Positions 1-9,202 are shown, numbered from the stretch's first letter. The stretch is DNA of 59,018 nucleotides from Alicyclobacillus mali NBRC 102425 (GCF_001570745.1 NZ_BCSG01000022.1:1-59018), one strand, 5' to 3'. A program made the numbers and translations. The notes: generated from the sequence alone by a model not told the origin.

Positions 1-1
1 C

Positions 2-172
2 ACACCGGGCCACATCATCGTGTCGGCCCAGCTTCCGAAGGTGCCCGGAGGACTGCTGCCTCAGACGTCCACACGCCTCCCTCTCTGGATTGCGTTGGGC
101 CTCGCCCTGTTGATGCTCGGGGGTGGTTCCGCCGTTCCCGTGTGGCGGTGGACGCGGCGCTGGATGGTGTGA
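2..172 (+). CDS. C-terminal end of a sortase-anchored surface protein (partial, 5' truncated)
   Basis: Only the last 56 codons lie in the window. They show a textbook cell-wall sorting signal: LPQTS, then a hydrophobic stretch (LPLWIALGLALLML) and a short Arg-rich tail (WRWTRRW) before the TGA. LPxTS rather than LPxTG is the variant associated with class D sortases such as B. subtilis YhcS, whose substrate YhcR has LPDTS. A sortase gene starts three bases downstream, so the two form an enzyme/substrate pair. The nature of the exported part cannot be told from what is visible. Confidence 0.8.
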   Translation, partial: TPGHIIVSAQLPKVPGGLLPQTSTRLPLWIALGLALLMLGGGSAVPVWRWTRRWMV

Positions 173-175
173 GTC

Positions 176-808
176 ATGAAGGCGAAGCAGATGCGGCGGC
201 TCGCGCTCGGCGCGCGGGCCGTTCCGCTTCTTCTGGCGCTCATCGGGGCTGTGATGGCCGGTGACGCAGGATGGGCCTATTTGTGGGAGACCGCCTGGGT
301 GAACCTTCGCCCCCTTCCCGTCTATCAGCCTGGGCCTCGCGCAGCCGGTCAAGGTGCTGGGGATATCGCGCTCTGGATGCCTCCGCCCCGGCTGGGACAA
401 AAAATCGGTGAGCTCGTCTTTCCGGCCGAAGGCGTGCGCGTGCCTGTCGTCCAAGGGGACTCGTGGGCGGATCTCGCGCTTGGCGCTGGGCACGATCCGG
501 CCTCCGCTCTCCCTGGGCAGGGCAGCAACGTGTACGTCGCCGGACACCGCGACACGGTGTTCCACGTCTTGAGCCGCCTGCGCGTGGGCGATCTCGTCGA
601 ATTTGAAACAGCCTACGGGACGTTCACCTACCAGGTGACGGGTGCACAAATCGTCCCGCCGACCGACACGGCCGTGACCGCGCCGACGCCGCGAGAGACG
701 CTGACACTTCAGACCTGTTGGCCTTTTGACTACATCGGGTTCGCGCCGCTCCGCTACATCGTCCATACCCGCTTCCTTCACGGTCCGCGCTCAACGAACA
801 GAGATTGA
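176..808 (+). CDS. Class D sortase
   Basis: A 210-residue transpeptidase expected to cleave the LPQTS signal of the preceding protein and link it to the peptidoglycan. An N-terminal membrane anchor (about residues 13-32) precedes the sortase barrel. Catalytic residues are visible: His124 in AGHRDT, Cys181 in TLQTCWP and Arg193 in LRYIVH. The TLxTC signature is typical of class D. The start is three bases after the substrate gene stop, so co-transcription and perhaps coupled translation are likely. Length and motif order are normal for the family. The class assignment is from motif recall. Confidence 0.9.
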   Translation: MKAKQMRRLALGARAVPLLLALIGAVMAGDAGWAYLWETAWVNLRPLPVYQPGPRAAGQGAGDIALWMPPPRLGQKIGELVFPAEGVRVPVVQGDSWADLALGAGHDPASALPGQGSNVYVAGHRDTVFHVLSRLRVGDLVEFETAYGTFTYQVTGAQIVPPTDTAVTAPTPRETLTLQTCWPFDYIGFAPLRYIVHTRFLHGPRSTNRD

Positions 809-812
809 GGAT

Positions 813-832
813 CCCCCTTCGTCATGGGGGGG
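813..832 (+). terminator. Possible weak terminator after the sortase gene
   Basis: A run of five C and a run of seven G separated by eight bases can form a short GC stem just after the sortase stop. No clear T tract follows; more C-rich sequence does, so this could be a weak or factor-dependent stop. Confidence 0.3.
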
Positions 833-981
833 TTCCCCCGAATTCCCCCGGTTCTCGGGATATAGGCAGACTATTTCGGATTGTATACTCCAAGAAAGAT
901 GAGTGTCGTGGCGCGTGTCCCTGATGCAGGCCGAAGGGCTTGTACGGGAGGCATGGCGACTCGCGAGGGGGTGCGTGTCAC

Positions 982-2682
982 ATGGCGGTTGCGCTGAATA
1001 CAGAGGAGAGAAACGAGCTGGAGCGAGCGCGGCGCTTCATCGAACGGGAGCGTCGGAAGATCACGCCGAGCAAGCGCCAGCGCGAGGTGGTGAAAGCGCT
1101 TGTAAAACACGGCGTGCTTCATGCGTTGCGCGATCGGAGCCGAGACGAAGAGGCTCGCCAGCGCCTCTTGGGACAACGGCTGCGCGCAGCGTTTGAAGAA
1201 CTCGGCCCCACATTTATCAAGCTCGGGCAGGTCATCATGACCCGGCAGGAACTCCTGCCCGAAGCGGTGACGGCGGAGCTGGCCTACCTCCTCGACAGCG
1301 TGCCCCCGCTGCCTTTTCACTACATGATGGCCGTGCTCGAGGACGAGATCCCCAACTGGGCTGAGGTTTTTCGCTGGATCGACCCGAATCCGCTCGGTTC
1401 GGCTTCACTGGCGCAGGTGTATCGCGCGCAGTTGGCGGATGGTCGGATGGCGGCGGTCAAGATTGTCCGGCCGCTCGTCGATAGACTGTTCCAGGTGGAC
1501 ATCAACAACGTTCGCAAGCTCGTGCGGCGCTTGCAGAAATTGCTTCCGCCGCAGCTCGAGGTTTCCATCGATTTGAACGGCATTATTGAAGACTACTACA
1601 GCAGCACGATGAACGAGCTGGACCTGCGCCGCGAGGCGGAAATCATGGAAGAGCAGCGCGGCATGGTCCAGGAGTTCGAGACTCTGTACATCCCGGAAGT
1701 GTACCACGTCACGCAGCGCGTGCTCGTGATGGAGTTCATCGATGGGTGGAATCTGAAGGACTTTCCCGTCGACTTCTTCACCTTTGAAGAGCGCTTGGAG
1801 CGCATGACGGACCTCGCTCATTACTACGTGAAAGCGTTTGTCGAGGGCAATTACCACGCGGACCCGCACGCATCCAACCTGATGGTGGATAAGCGAACCA
1901 AGCGCATCGCCATTCTCGACTGGGGCCTGGTGGGGCGCATGGACGCGGCGCACACGGAGGCCATCTTCCGCATGCTCATGCACGTGCGCGTCAACCAGCA
2001 GGAGGACGCCATCGAGGCTCTGCTCGACATCTACGAACCGACCCGGTACACCGATCTCGTCCGCCTGCGCGATCAGCTTCGCTCCTTGCTCATTCACTAC
2101 ACCAACAGCACGCAGGCCAGCTACTACAACTGGGGCAACCTCCTGCTCACCACCATCGTGATCGCGGCGAAAAACTACTGCCGGATCCCGAACGGCCTGG
2201 CGCTTTGGACCAAAGGCTTTTCGGCAGCGGAGGGCACGGCGCGCTGGCTTTGCCCCGAGATCTCGTATCACCAACTGGTGGAGATTGCGGACGTCCAGAT
2301 CCTGCGACGCTGGATGATGCGCCGCTTCAACTATCACACCAACGCCAGCTTTGCGGCTGAGTTCGCGAAACTCACCGCGACGTTGCCGCGGCGCCTGAAC
2401 AAGATCCTCGAGCACTTCGAATGGAACGACTTTCGCGTCAACCTGGACGCGCAGTTGTCTCACCAGGCCGTGCGCACGCTGCATCGCGTGGTCAACAAGT
2501 TGCTTCTGGCCACCATGTCCGGGACGTTCTTCCTCGGCGGCGCCATCCTGCTCGCCTTTGCCGACACGCGGCCCGCTGCGCATGGCGGGATTGTCGATCT
2601 CGGCTGGGGCGGCGTGGCGGCCAGCGTGGCGCTCGGCCTCTCGGCGCTCTGGAGCACCATCCGATCCAAGAAGCGAATCTGA
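982..2682 (+). CDS. ABC1/AarF/UbiB family kinase-like protein
   Basis: A 566-residue atypical protein-kinase-like protein. The UbiB hallmark KxGQ appears in FIKLGQVIM, the kinase-like core contains ADPHASNLM (catalytic-loop equivalent) and LDWGLVGRM (DFG equivalent), and two hydrophobic segments close the C-terminus (about residues 515-555). UbiB/COQ8 proteins are ATPases that support isoprenoid-lipid metabolism at membranes. The substrate here is unknown; a menaquinone-related or other lipid role is only inference. The ATG at 982 follows an AGGGGGT ribosome site and is preferred over upstream TTG codons. A coiled-coil gene follows 21 bases later, probably in the same operon. Confidence 0.85.
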   Translation: MAVALNTEERNELERARRFIERERRKITPSKRQREVVKALVKHGVLHALRDRSRDEEARQRLLGQRLRAAFEELGPTFIKLGQVIMTRQELLPEAVTAELAYLLDSVPPLPFHYMMAVLEDEIPNWAEVFRWIDPNPLGSASLAQVYRAQLADGRMAAVKIVRPLVDRLFQVDINNVRKLVRRLQKLLPPQLEVSIDLNGIIEDYYSSTMNELDLRREAEIMEEQRGMVQEFETLYIPEVYHVTQRVLVMEFIDGWNLKDFPVDFFTFEERLERMTDLAHYYVKAFVEGNYHADPHASNLMVDKRTKRIAILDWGLVGRMDAAHTEAIFRMLMHVRVNQQEDAIEALLDIYEPTRYTDLVRLRDQLRSLLIHYTNSTQASYYNWGNLLLTTIVIAAKNYCRIPNGLALWTKGFSAAEGTARWLCPEISYHQLVEIADVQILRRWMMRRFNYHTNASFAAEFAKLTATLPRRLNKILEHFEWNDFRVNLDAQLSHQAVRTLHRVVNKLLLATMSGTFFLGGAILLAFADTRPAAHGGIVDLGWGGVAASVALGLSALWSTIRSKKRI

Positions 2683-2703
2683 ACAGCGGCGGAGGGGATG
2701 TGT

Positions 2704-3195
2704 ATGGCGGTGCAGTTTCAGTCAAGGGAACCCATGCCGGCCCGCGGCGGGACGCGTGAGACGGGCGACCTGTCGCGGGAAGCGCAGGAGCAGTTGACGA
2801 TTCAAAAACGCATGGAGGCGTTTTACCGCCAGTCCGGTGGCCCCAACAATCCGGATATCCCGAAAATTCTGGAGAAGCACCTGCTTTACGGGCGCGATCA
2901 CGGCCCAAAGGGCAAGCGCGAGACGCTCGAGGACGCTTTGCGCGACATGATCACCCAGGACTATTCCAACCAAATCCTTTTCAAGTGGTTCATGCAGATG
3001 CGCATGGAGCGGCAGAAGCGTGCGCAGGCGGATCACGCCGAATTGGCTCGTATGCGGGGCGAGTTGGAAGCTCTGAAGCAGCAGGTCCAGGCGCTGCGGG
3101 CGCTGATTGAGGAGCACGTCGTCCCCCAGCGCGCGGCGTCGAGCGGCGCGCAAGGGTGCGGCGAAATGTCAAGGGAGGAACAGCCATGGTCATGA
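2704..3195 (+). CDS. Coiled-coil protein of unknown function
   Basis: A 163-residue protein that I do not recognise. The middle has a motif rich in charged and aromatic residues (GGPNNPDIPKILEKHL, then YSNQILFKWFMQMRMERQ). From about residue 95 a heptad-like helix rich in Leu, Ala and Glu (MRGELEALKQQVQALRALIEE) predicts a coiled coil, so it probably oligomerises. The ATG at 2704 lies six bases after GGAGGGG; the ATG at 2698 is too close to it. Its end overlaps the aldehyde dehydrogenase start by ten bases. Position suggests a partner of the UbiB-like protein, but no function can be assigned. Confidence 0.75.
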   Translation: MAVQFQSREPMPARGGTRETGDLSREAQEQLTIQKRMEAFYRQSGGPNNPDIPKILEKHLLYGRDHGPKGKRETLEDALRDMITQDYSNQILFKWFMQMRMERQKRAQADHAELARMRGELEALKQQVQALRALIEEHVVPQRAASSGAQGCGEMSREEQPWS

Positions 3196-4718
3196 CGAGT
3201 GTGAGACTCCCCGAGTACGGCATGTTCATTGACGGCGAATACACGCCTGCGGAAAGCGGCGAGATGTTCGAGGTGGTGAATCCCGCCTCGGGTCAGCCCT
3301 GCGCGCGCGTGGCCAAGTCGGACGCGCGAGACGTGGACCGCGCTGTGCGGAGCGCGCGGCGGGCGTTTGAATCGGGCGAGTGGTCGCGCGCGAAGCCCCA
3401 CGAGCGAGCTCGGGTGTTGCTCCGGTTCGCGGACGAGATCGTCGCGCACGCGCAGGAGATCGCGTTTCTCGAAATCTTGACATCCGGTGCAACCGTGCGG
3501 CGCGTGTCGAGCGCGGATATGTTGCTCATTGTCGACCTGCTCCAGCAGACGGCCAAGTTCGCGCAGGAGTACGAATACGCCAAGACGCTTCCGCTGCGCC
3601 CGTTCCCGGCGCCGAGCCACAACCAGGTTTGGAGGGAGCCGGTCGGCGTCTGTGCGGGCATCACGGCGTGGAACTATCCGCTCATTCTCGCGATGTGGAA
3701 ACTGGCGCCCGCGCTCGCCATGGGCAACTCCATCGTCATTAAGCCGGCGTCCAACACGCCGCTTTCCACGCTCAAGCTGGCCGAGCTCGCCGTGAAGGCC
3801 GGGCTGCCGAAGGGCGTGTTCAACGTGGTCACCGGGCCGGGATCGTCCGTGGGCGAGGCGTTGGTCACGCACCCGGAGGTCGACAAAATTGCCTTCACCG
3901 GATCGACCGAGGTCGGCAAGCGGATCATGCAGCTCGCGGCGCAGGGCGTGAAGCGCGTGACGCTGGAGTTGGGCGGCAAGTCGCCGGCCATTGTATTGCC
4001 GGATGCGGATCTGGATCTCGCCATTCCCGGCATCCTGTTTGGCGTCTTCCTGCACAGCGGCCAGGTGTGCGAGTGCGGGACGCGCGTGATCGTGCACGAG
4101 GCGGTCTATGACGAGGTGGTGGAGCGGCTCGCGCAGCTGGCGTCGCAGATTCGCCTGGGCAACCCGCTCGACGACAAGGTGGGCATGGGGCCCATCATCT
4201 CGGAGACACAGCTCAAGTCCATCCTGGGTTATATCGAGTCCGGTAAAGAGGAGGGTGCTCGCCTCGTGTGCGGCGGTTCGCGCGCGGACGTGGTAGGGCT
4301 CGAAGGCGGGTATTTCGTCGAACCCACCATCTTCGCCGACGTCGATAACCGCATGAAGATCGCGCAGGAGGAGATCTTCGGTCCCGTGCTCGCGGTCATG
4401 AAGGCGCGGGACGTGGACGAGGCGGTGCGGCTGGCCAACGACACCGTCTACGGTCTAGCCGGCGGCGTCTGGACGCGCGATCTCAACCAGGCCTATCGCG
4501 TCGCGCGCGAGATTCGCGCGGGAACCATCTGGGTGAACGATTGGCACATGTTCCGCAGTGACGCGCCGTTCGGCGGTTACAAGATGAGCGGCTTTGGGCG
4601 CGAGATAGGCCAGTATGCGCTTGACGAGTACACCCAGCTGAAGCACGTGCACGCCTCCCTCGTGCACGAGGTGGAAAACCGCCACTGGTATTCCATCGTC
4701 CTGCCCGAGAAGGCCTGA
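3186..4718 (+). CDS. NAD(P)-dependent aldehyde dehydrogenase
   Basis: A 510-residue ALDH-superfamily enzyme oxidising an aldehyde to the acid. Cofactor-site motif FTGSTEVG, general base Glu261 in LELGGKSP and nucleophile Cys295 in SGQVCECGTR are all in place; the C-terminal FGGYKMSGFGRE is also typical. A second Cys at 297 is seen in many betaine/broad aldehyde dehydrogenases. The ATG at 3186 follows AAGGGAGGAA, so translation begins inside the previous gene. An iron-type alcohol dehydrogenase follows 30 bases later, suggesting a two-step alcohol-aldehyde-acid oxidation. The substrate is not evident. Confidence 0.93.
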   Translation: MVMTSVRLPEYGMFIDGEYTPAESGEMFEVVNPASGQPCARVAKSDARDVDRAVRSARRAFESGEWSRAKPHERARVLLRFADEIVAHAQEIAFLEILTSGATVRRVSSADMLLIVDLLQQTAKFAQEYEYAKTLPLRPFPAPSHNQVWREPVGVCAGITAWNYPLILAMWKLAPALAMGNSIVIKPASNTPLSTLKLAELAVKAGLPKGVFNVVTGPGSSVGEALVTHPEVDKIAFTGSTEVGKRIMQLAAQGVKRVTLELGGKSPAIVLPDADLDLAIPGILFGVFLHSGQVCECGTRVIVHEAVYDEVVERLAQLASQIRLGNPLDDKVGMGPIISETQLKSILGYIESGKEEGARLVCGGSRADVVGLEGGYFVEPTIFADVDNRMKIAQEEIFGPVLAVMKARDVDEAVRLANDTVYGLAGGVWTRDLNQAYRVAREIRAGTIWVNDWHMFRSDAPFGGYKMSGFGREIGQYALDEYTQLKHVHASLVHEVENRHWYSIVLPEKA

Positions 4719-4748
4719 CGCCATCGACGACTGCGAGGGGGTTCATCC

Positions 4749-5939
4749 ATGCCATACATCCGATCCGGTTTTCAATTCATGGCGAGAACGACCATCACAA
4801 ACGGCGTTGGCTCGCGCGTGCTCCTGCCCGAGACCGTGCGCGGGCTCGGCGGCAAGCGCGCGTTTGTCGTCACCGATCCTGGAATTGTGCGGGCCGGCTT
4901 GCTCGACAAGATATTGGAGCTGTTCGATCTCGTCCCGACGCCCGTGACCATCGCCGGCGTGTTCGATCGCGTCGAGCAGGACGCGAAGGCGCATATCATC
5001 AACGAGGCCGCGCGCGCGTACCGCGAGTGTGCCGCAGACAGCCTCATCGCCCTCGGCGGGGGCAGCGTGCTCGACACCGTGAAGGGCATCAAGTGGATGG
5101 TGAGCCGCGGTCTCACCGACATACGCCCCGCGCTCATCGGCAACGCGCTCGAGATGTGGCCCGAGGCGCAGCCCATCTTTATTCCGCACGTGGCGCTGCC
5201 CACCACCGCCGGAACAGGTGCCGAGGCTTCGCCCATCGCCGTGGTCTTCCACGACGATCTCGGCGTCAAGGTGAACCTCATCAACCCGTTCATCAACGCG
5301 GATATCGCCATTCTTGATCCCGAACTCACGGTCGGCCTGCCGCCCAGCATCACGGCCTTCACGGGCTTCGACGCGCTGACCCACGCCATTGAAGGCTTCT
5401 TCTCGCCGCAGGCCAACCCGTTCACCGACGCGTACGCCATTCAATCCGCGCGCATGATCTTCGAAAATCTGCCGAAGGCCGTGGCCAATGGGCAGGATCT
5501 GACCGCCCGCGCCAACATGCTCATGGCGAGCACGATGGCCATCATCAGCTTCAGCCTCGCCTTGAACGCCATTCCCGTGCACAACATGGCGCACGCCTTC
5601 GGCGCGAAGTTCGGCATTCCGCACGGCCTCGCGAACGCCGTGCTCTTGCCGAACGTGATGGCCGCGATGCCCGCGTTCTACCGCCCGCGCGTCGTCGAAT
5701 TCATGCAGGCGCTGAATCTCGACGCCCCTTCCGATCCCGACGCCGCCCTCGACGCGCTCATTCAGCGCATTCGCCATCTGCGCGAGCAGGTCGGCCTGCC
5801 CGCGACGTTCGCCGAGTACCAGCTCGACAAGCGTCAGCTCGGCAAGATGGTGGATCTGGTGCACGCCGATCCGTCCGGCGTCGTCTATCGCCTGCCGGAT
5901 GCCATCATTCAGCGCGTCACGCGAGAAGTGGCGAGTTAA
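4749..5939 (+). CDS. Iron-containing alcohol dehydrogenase
   Basis: A 396-residue group III (Fe-dependent) alcohol dehydrogenase. The nucleotide site GGGSVLDTVKG lies near residue 100. Metal ligands expected for the FucO/AdhB fold are present: Asp and His in FDALTHAIEG, and His residues in VHNMAHAFGAKFGIPHG. It probably interconverts a primary alcohol and the aldehyde used by the adjacent aldehyde dehydrogenase. The start ATG follows GCGAGGGGG. It is the last gene before a hairpin and a 270-base gap, so the UbiB-like to alcohol-dehydrogenase genes may be one transcript. Confidence 0.92.
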   Translation: MPYIRSGFQFMARTTITNGVGSRVLLPETVRGLGGKRAFVVTDPGIVRAGLLDKILELFDLVPTPVTIAGVFDRVEQDAKAHIINEAARAYRECAADSLIALGGGSVLDTVKGIKWMVSRGLTDIRPALIGNALEMWPEAQPIFIPHVALPTTAGTGAEASPIAVVFHDDLGVKVNLINPFINADIAILDPELTVGLPPSITAFTGFDALTHAIEGFFSPQANPFTDAYAIQSARMIFENLPKAVANGQDLTARANMLMASTMAIISFSLALNAIPVHNMAHAFGAKFGIPHGLANAVLLPNVMAAMPAFYRPRVVEFMQALNLDAPSDPDAALDALIQRIRHLREQVGLPATFAEYQLDKRQLGKMVDLVHADPSGVVYRLPDAIIQRVTREVAS

Positions 5940-6051
5940 GGCAAGGCGCAGGGTTGGAATGGGCTCCACATCTCATATTCCTCGGCGATCTCGCTCGTCG
6001 GTCGGGGGGAGTTTCAACAGCGAGCTCGTCGCCAACACAAATTGACGTCGT

Positions 6052-6080
6052 GGGCGCAGTTCAAATCGAGCTGCGCCCTT
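6052..6080 (+). terminator. Hairpin terminator candidate after the alcohol dehydrogenase gene
   Basis: GGGCGCAG pairs with CTGCGCCC across a 12-base loop, followed by only two T before mixed sequence. The strong stem in the gap before the acyl-CoA cluster fits a terminator, but the short T run keeps confidence moderate. Confidence 0.45.
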
Positions 6081-6122
6081 ACGTATGGCAACAACGGCCC
6101 GGTCGTTCCATGTCGTTCCCCA

Positions 6123-6151
6123 TTGCGTCCCTCTCCAGAAACCGCTATCAT
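6123..6151 (+). promoter_or_regulatory. Candidate sigma-A promoter of the acyl-CoA catabolic operon
   Basis: TTGCGT, 17 bases, TATCAT. It lies about 60 bases upstream of the first acyl-CoA dehydrogenase start, in the gap after the preceding hairpin. Downstream of it lies TTTCATATTCGTAAA (6181-6195), a degenerate relative of the inverted repeats at 7399 and 15481, which could be an operator. Confidence 0.45.
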
Positions 6152-6212
6152 GATCCCTGTAGTTCTCATTTGAACTCGGATTTCATATTCGTAAACGACG
6201 GAGGTGAGTCGC

Positions 6213-7379
6213 GTGGACTTTACGCTCCCATCCGAGCTGGAGGAAATGCGGCGGACGATTCGCGACTTTGTGGAACACGAGATTGAGCCGCTCGCCATGC
6301 AGATCGAGGAAGAGGATCACGTGCCGGACAGCGTGTTGGAAAAATCGAAGGAACTCGGCCTGTTTGGCCTCAGCATCCCGGAGGAGTATGGCGGCATTGG
6401 GCTCAACATGTTGGGCAAGTGCGCCATCTACGAGGAACTCGGCAAGACCATCAATGGATACACGACCATCATCGGCGCGCACAACGGCATCGGGTCGGTC
6501 GGCATCGTGGAGTTCGGCAACAAGGAGCAGAAGGAGAAGTATCTGCCCAGGATGGCGACAGGGGAGTGGCTCGGCGCGTTTGCGCTGACAGAGCCGCAGG
6601 CGGGATCGAACGCGGCGGCCATCAAGACGACGGCTGTGAAAAAGGGAGACCGCTACATCCTCAACGGCCAGAAGATCTACATCACAAACGCGCCGTATGC
6701 GCATGTGTTCACGGTGATGGCGGTCACAGATCCGTCCAAGGGGCCGAAGGGGATCACGTCGTTCATTGTGGAACGCGACTTTCCGGGTTTTCGCGTGGGA
6801 CACATTGAAAAGAAGATGGGGCTGCACGGCTCGCACACGGCGCAGATCTTCTTCGAGGACATGGAGGTCCCAGAGGAGAACGTCCTCGGCCGAGAGGGCG
6901 AGGGCTATGTCAACGCGCTCAAGATTCTGGCCAACGGCCGGGCGGGGCTCGCCGCAAGATGCCTGGGTTCCTGCGAATATCTGTTGGACAAATCGCTGGC
7001 GTTTGCACACGAGCGGATTCAGTTCGGCAAGCCCATCTTTGAGCAGCAGATCATCCAGCACTATCTCGCGGAGATGGCGCTCGAGATCGAACTTCTGCGC
7101 ACGTTTGTGTACCGCGTGGCGTGGATGACGGATCAACAGATGAACGTCATCAAGGAAGCCGCGATGCTGAAACTGTATGGGTCCGAGGTCTACAACCGCG
7201 TGGCGGACAAGGCGGTCCAGATCCACGGAGGGCTCGGCTTCATCGCGGAGTATCCCATCGAGCGGTTTTATCGCGACGCGCGCATCACGAGGATTTACGA
7301 GGGCACCTCGGAGATCCAGAAGAACATCATTGCGGCACAGTTGCACAAGGAGTATGAGCGCACCAAGGCGGATGCGTGA
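6213..7379 (+). CDS. Acyl-CoA dehydrogenase (conventional type)
   Basis: A 388-residue flavoprotein that introduces the alpha-beta double bond into acyl-CoA and passes electrons to ETF. The family features are complete: FALTEPQAGSNAA in the middle domain, the flavin/substrate region near RIQFGKPI, the signature QIHGGLGFIAEYPIER, and catalytic base Glu363 in IYEGTSEIQ. The GTG at 6213 is placed by GGAGGTGAG; a GTG at 6204 lies within that site. First gene of an acyl-CoA degradation cluster; unlike the second dehydrogenase (9203) it keeps the catalytic Glu, so ordinary beta-oxidation chemistry is expected. Confidence 0.93.
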   Translation: MDFTLPSELEEMRRTIRDFVEHEIEPLAMQIEEEDHVPDSVLEKSKELGLFGLSIPEEYGGIGLNMLGKCAIYEELGKTINGYTTIIGAHNGIGSVGIVEFGNKEQKEKYLPRMATGEWLGAFALTEPQAGSNAAAIKTTAVKKGDRYILNGQKIYITNAPYAHVFTVMAVTDPSKGPKGITSFIVERDFPGFRVGHIEKKMGLHGSHTAQIFFEDMEVPEENVLGREGEGYVNALKILANGRAGLAARCLGSCEYLLDKSLAFAHERIQFGKPIFEQQIIQHYLAEMALEIELLRTFVYRVAWMTDQQMNVIKEAAMLKLYGSEVYNRVADKAVQIHGGLGFIAEYPIERFYRDARITRIYEGTSEIQKNIIAAQLHKEYERTKADA

Positions 7380-7398
7380 TCGCGAAATCGAAATTCTA

Positions 7399-7412
7399 TT
7401 TCATCTATGAAA
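7399..7412 (+). promoter_or_regulatory. Perfect inverted repeat, candidate operator
   Basis: TTTCAT-CT-ATGAAA sits in the AT-rich 188-base gap between the acyl-CoA dehydrogenase and the first SDR gene. A near copy, TTTTATCAATGAAA, lies in the promoter region of the opposite-strand APH-type kinase (15481). The shared form suggests one regulator, possibly the IclR protein encoded at 13067, but this is inference. Confidence 0.4.
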
Positions 7413-7567
7413 AAATTCTGGCGGTCAGTCGTCCGGCTGTGATAGGATGAAGATGTGCAATCAGCCTGAACGTTGGACCCATTCCGACATCGGCGAGCCG
7501 GTGGCTCAGGACGGACGATGTCAGCGCTTACGCGAACTGCCGGCGGGATGATGAGAGAGGAGTATGG

Positions 7568-8332
7568 ATGATGGGCAAGTTGGATGGACAAGTGGCGATT
7601 GTGACGGGTGCAGCGCGCGGCATTGGTGCCGCGACGGCCAAGCGGTTGGCGGCGGACGGCGCGAAGGTCGCCGTGTTTGACATCAAGGAAGAGCTGACGA
7701 AGGACACGGTTGAGGCCATCCGGCAGGCGGGCGGCGAAGCCATCGGCGTCGGCTGTGACGTGACCAAGGCGGACGACGTGGAGCGGGCCGTCGAGTCGGT
7801 CGTGCAGCAGTGGGGCCGATTGGACATCCTCGTCAACAACGCGGGCGTCATCCGCGACAACCTGCTCTTCAAGATGACCGAAGAAGACTGGGACATGGTG
7901 ATGAACGTCCACCTCAAGGGTGCGTTCCTCTGCAGCCGCGCGGCCCAGAAGTACATGGTGCAGCAGAAGTCCGGGAAGATCATCAACCTTTCGAGCACGT
8001 CTGCTCTTGGCAACCGTGGCCAGGCCAATTACTCGGCAGCAAAGGCTGGCATGCAGGGTTTCACGCGGACGCTCGCAATTGAGCTCGGGCCATTCGGTAT
8101 TCGCGTGAACGCGGTCGCGCCTGGCTTTATCGAGACGGACATGACGCGCGCCACGGCCGAGCGCGTCGGTGTCGACTACGAGGCGTTCAAGCAGGCGGCC
8201 TCGCAGCAGATTGCGCTGCGGCGCACGGGCAAGCCGGAAGATGTGGCGAACGTCATTGCCTTCTTCGCCAGCGACGACTCTTCGTACGTGTCGGGCCAGG
8301 TGATCTACATCGACGGCTGCCGCCATCGTTGA
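7568..8332 (+). CDS. SDR-family oxidoreductase, FabG/acetoacetyl-CoA reductase-like
   Basis: A 254-residue classical short-chain dehydrogenase. The Rossmann glycine motif TGAARGIG lies at residues 14-21, NNAG follows near 90, and the catalytic Ser/Tyr/Lys set is seen as NLSSTSA and YSAAK. The C-terminus ends VSGQVIYIDG, as in 3-oxoacyl reductases. In this cluster it could oxidise a 3-hydroxyacyl-CoA or reduce a keto group of an acyl-CoA. Two ATG codons in tandem (7568, 7571) both fit the GAGAGGAG ribosome site. Preceded by the candidate operator at 7399, so it may have its own promoter. Confidence 0.88.
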   Translation: MMGKLDGQVAIVTGAARGIGAATAKRLAADGAKVAVFDIKEELTKDTVEAIRQAGGEAIGVGCDVTKADDVERAVESVVQQWGRLDILVNNAGVIRDNLLFKMTEEDWDMVMNVHLKGAFLCSRAAQKYMVQQKSGKIINLSSTSALGNRGQANYSAAKAGMQGFTRTLAIELGPFGIRVNAVAPGFIETDMTRATAERVGVDYEAFKQAASQQIALRRTGKPEDVANVIAFFASDDSSYVSGQVIYIDGCRHR

Positions 8333-8397
8333 GGACGTGGCCGATCGCGCCGGTATGGCGTGATCGGCCGCATGGACTTGAAAAGGGGGGCTCTCGG

Positions 8398-9171
8398 ATG
8401 AGCGTGTTCGACCTGTTCCGCCTCGACGACAAGGTCGCCATCGTCACAGGTGGTGGACGTGGCCTGGGGCAGCAGATCGCGGAGGCGTATGCGGAGGCGG
8501 GGGCAAAGGTGGTGCTCTGCTCGCGCCGCGTCGAGAACTGCGAGGAGGTCGCGAAGGAGCTGGCCGATCGCGGCGCTGAGGCCGTCGCGCTTCCCCTCGA
8601 CGTCACGGATGAGGCGTCCATCGACGCGCTGGTCGGTGAGGTGGTGGCTCGATTCGGACGGATCGACGTGCTCGTCAACAATTCCGGCACATCCTGGGGG
8701 GCGCCCGCGCTCGACATGCCGTACGACGCGTGGATGAAGGTGCTGCAGACAAACCTGACTGGCGCATTCCTCATGTCGCAGCGCGTCGCGCGGCACATGA
8801 AGGATCAGGGTGGCGGCAAAATTGTCAACATCGCGTCCGTGGCGGGCATGCGCGGATCGCCGCCGGAGGTGCTGGACGCGGCGGGTTACGCGGCCTCGAA
8901 GGGCGGACTCATCGCCATGACGCGCGATCTCGCCGTGAAGTGGGCGCGCTACCGCATCTATGTGAACGCAATTGCTCCTGGGTTCTTCCCGACCAAGATG
9001 ACGCGTGTCGTGCTCGAGCGCGGTGGCAACCTGATTCATCTTCGCACGCCGCTCGGGCGCGTGGGCGGGGACCAGGACCTGAAGGGCGCGGCGCTGTTTT
9101 TCGCCACCGCGGCTTCCGACTACGTGACGGGACAGGTCCTCGCCGTGGACGGCGGCACGACGGCGATGTGA
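8398..9171 (+). CDS. SDR-family oxidoreductase
   Basis: A 257-residue short-chain dehydrogenase distinct from its neighbour. It has TGGGRGLG (residues about 16-23), [11 protein letters not shown] in place of the usual [13 protein letters not shown] and the YAASKGG catalytic Tyr/Lys. The end reads [12 protein letters not shown]. The overall form is like gluconate-5-dehydrogenase-type SDRs. The ATG at 8398 follows AAAAGGGGGG at a normal distance; an in-frame ATG at 8329 has no such site. A role as the keto- or hydroxyacyl-CoA oxidoreductase of the pathway is inferred from position. The substrate is unknown. Confidence 0.88.
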   Translation: MSVFDLFRLDDKVAIVTGGGRGLGQQIAEAYAEAGAKVVLCSRRVENCEEVAKELADRGAEAVALPLDVTDEASIDALVGEVVARFGRIDVLVNNSGTSWGAPALDMPYDAWMKVLQTNLTGAFLMSQRVARHMKDQGGGKIVNIASVAGMRGSPPEVLDAAGYAASKGGLIAMTRDLAVKWARYRIYVNAIAPGFFPTKMTRVVLERGGNLIHLRTPLGRVGGDQDLKGAALFFATAASDYVTGQVLAVDGGTTAM

Positions 9172-9202
9172 CGATCGCGACTCGCGTGAAGGAGCGGTGT
9201 TT

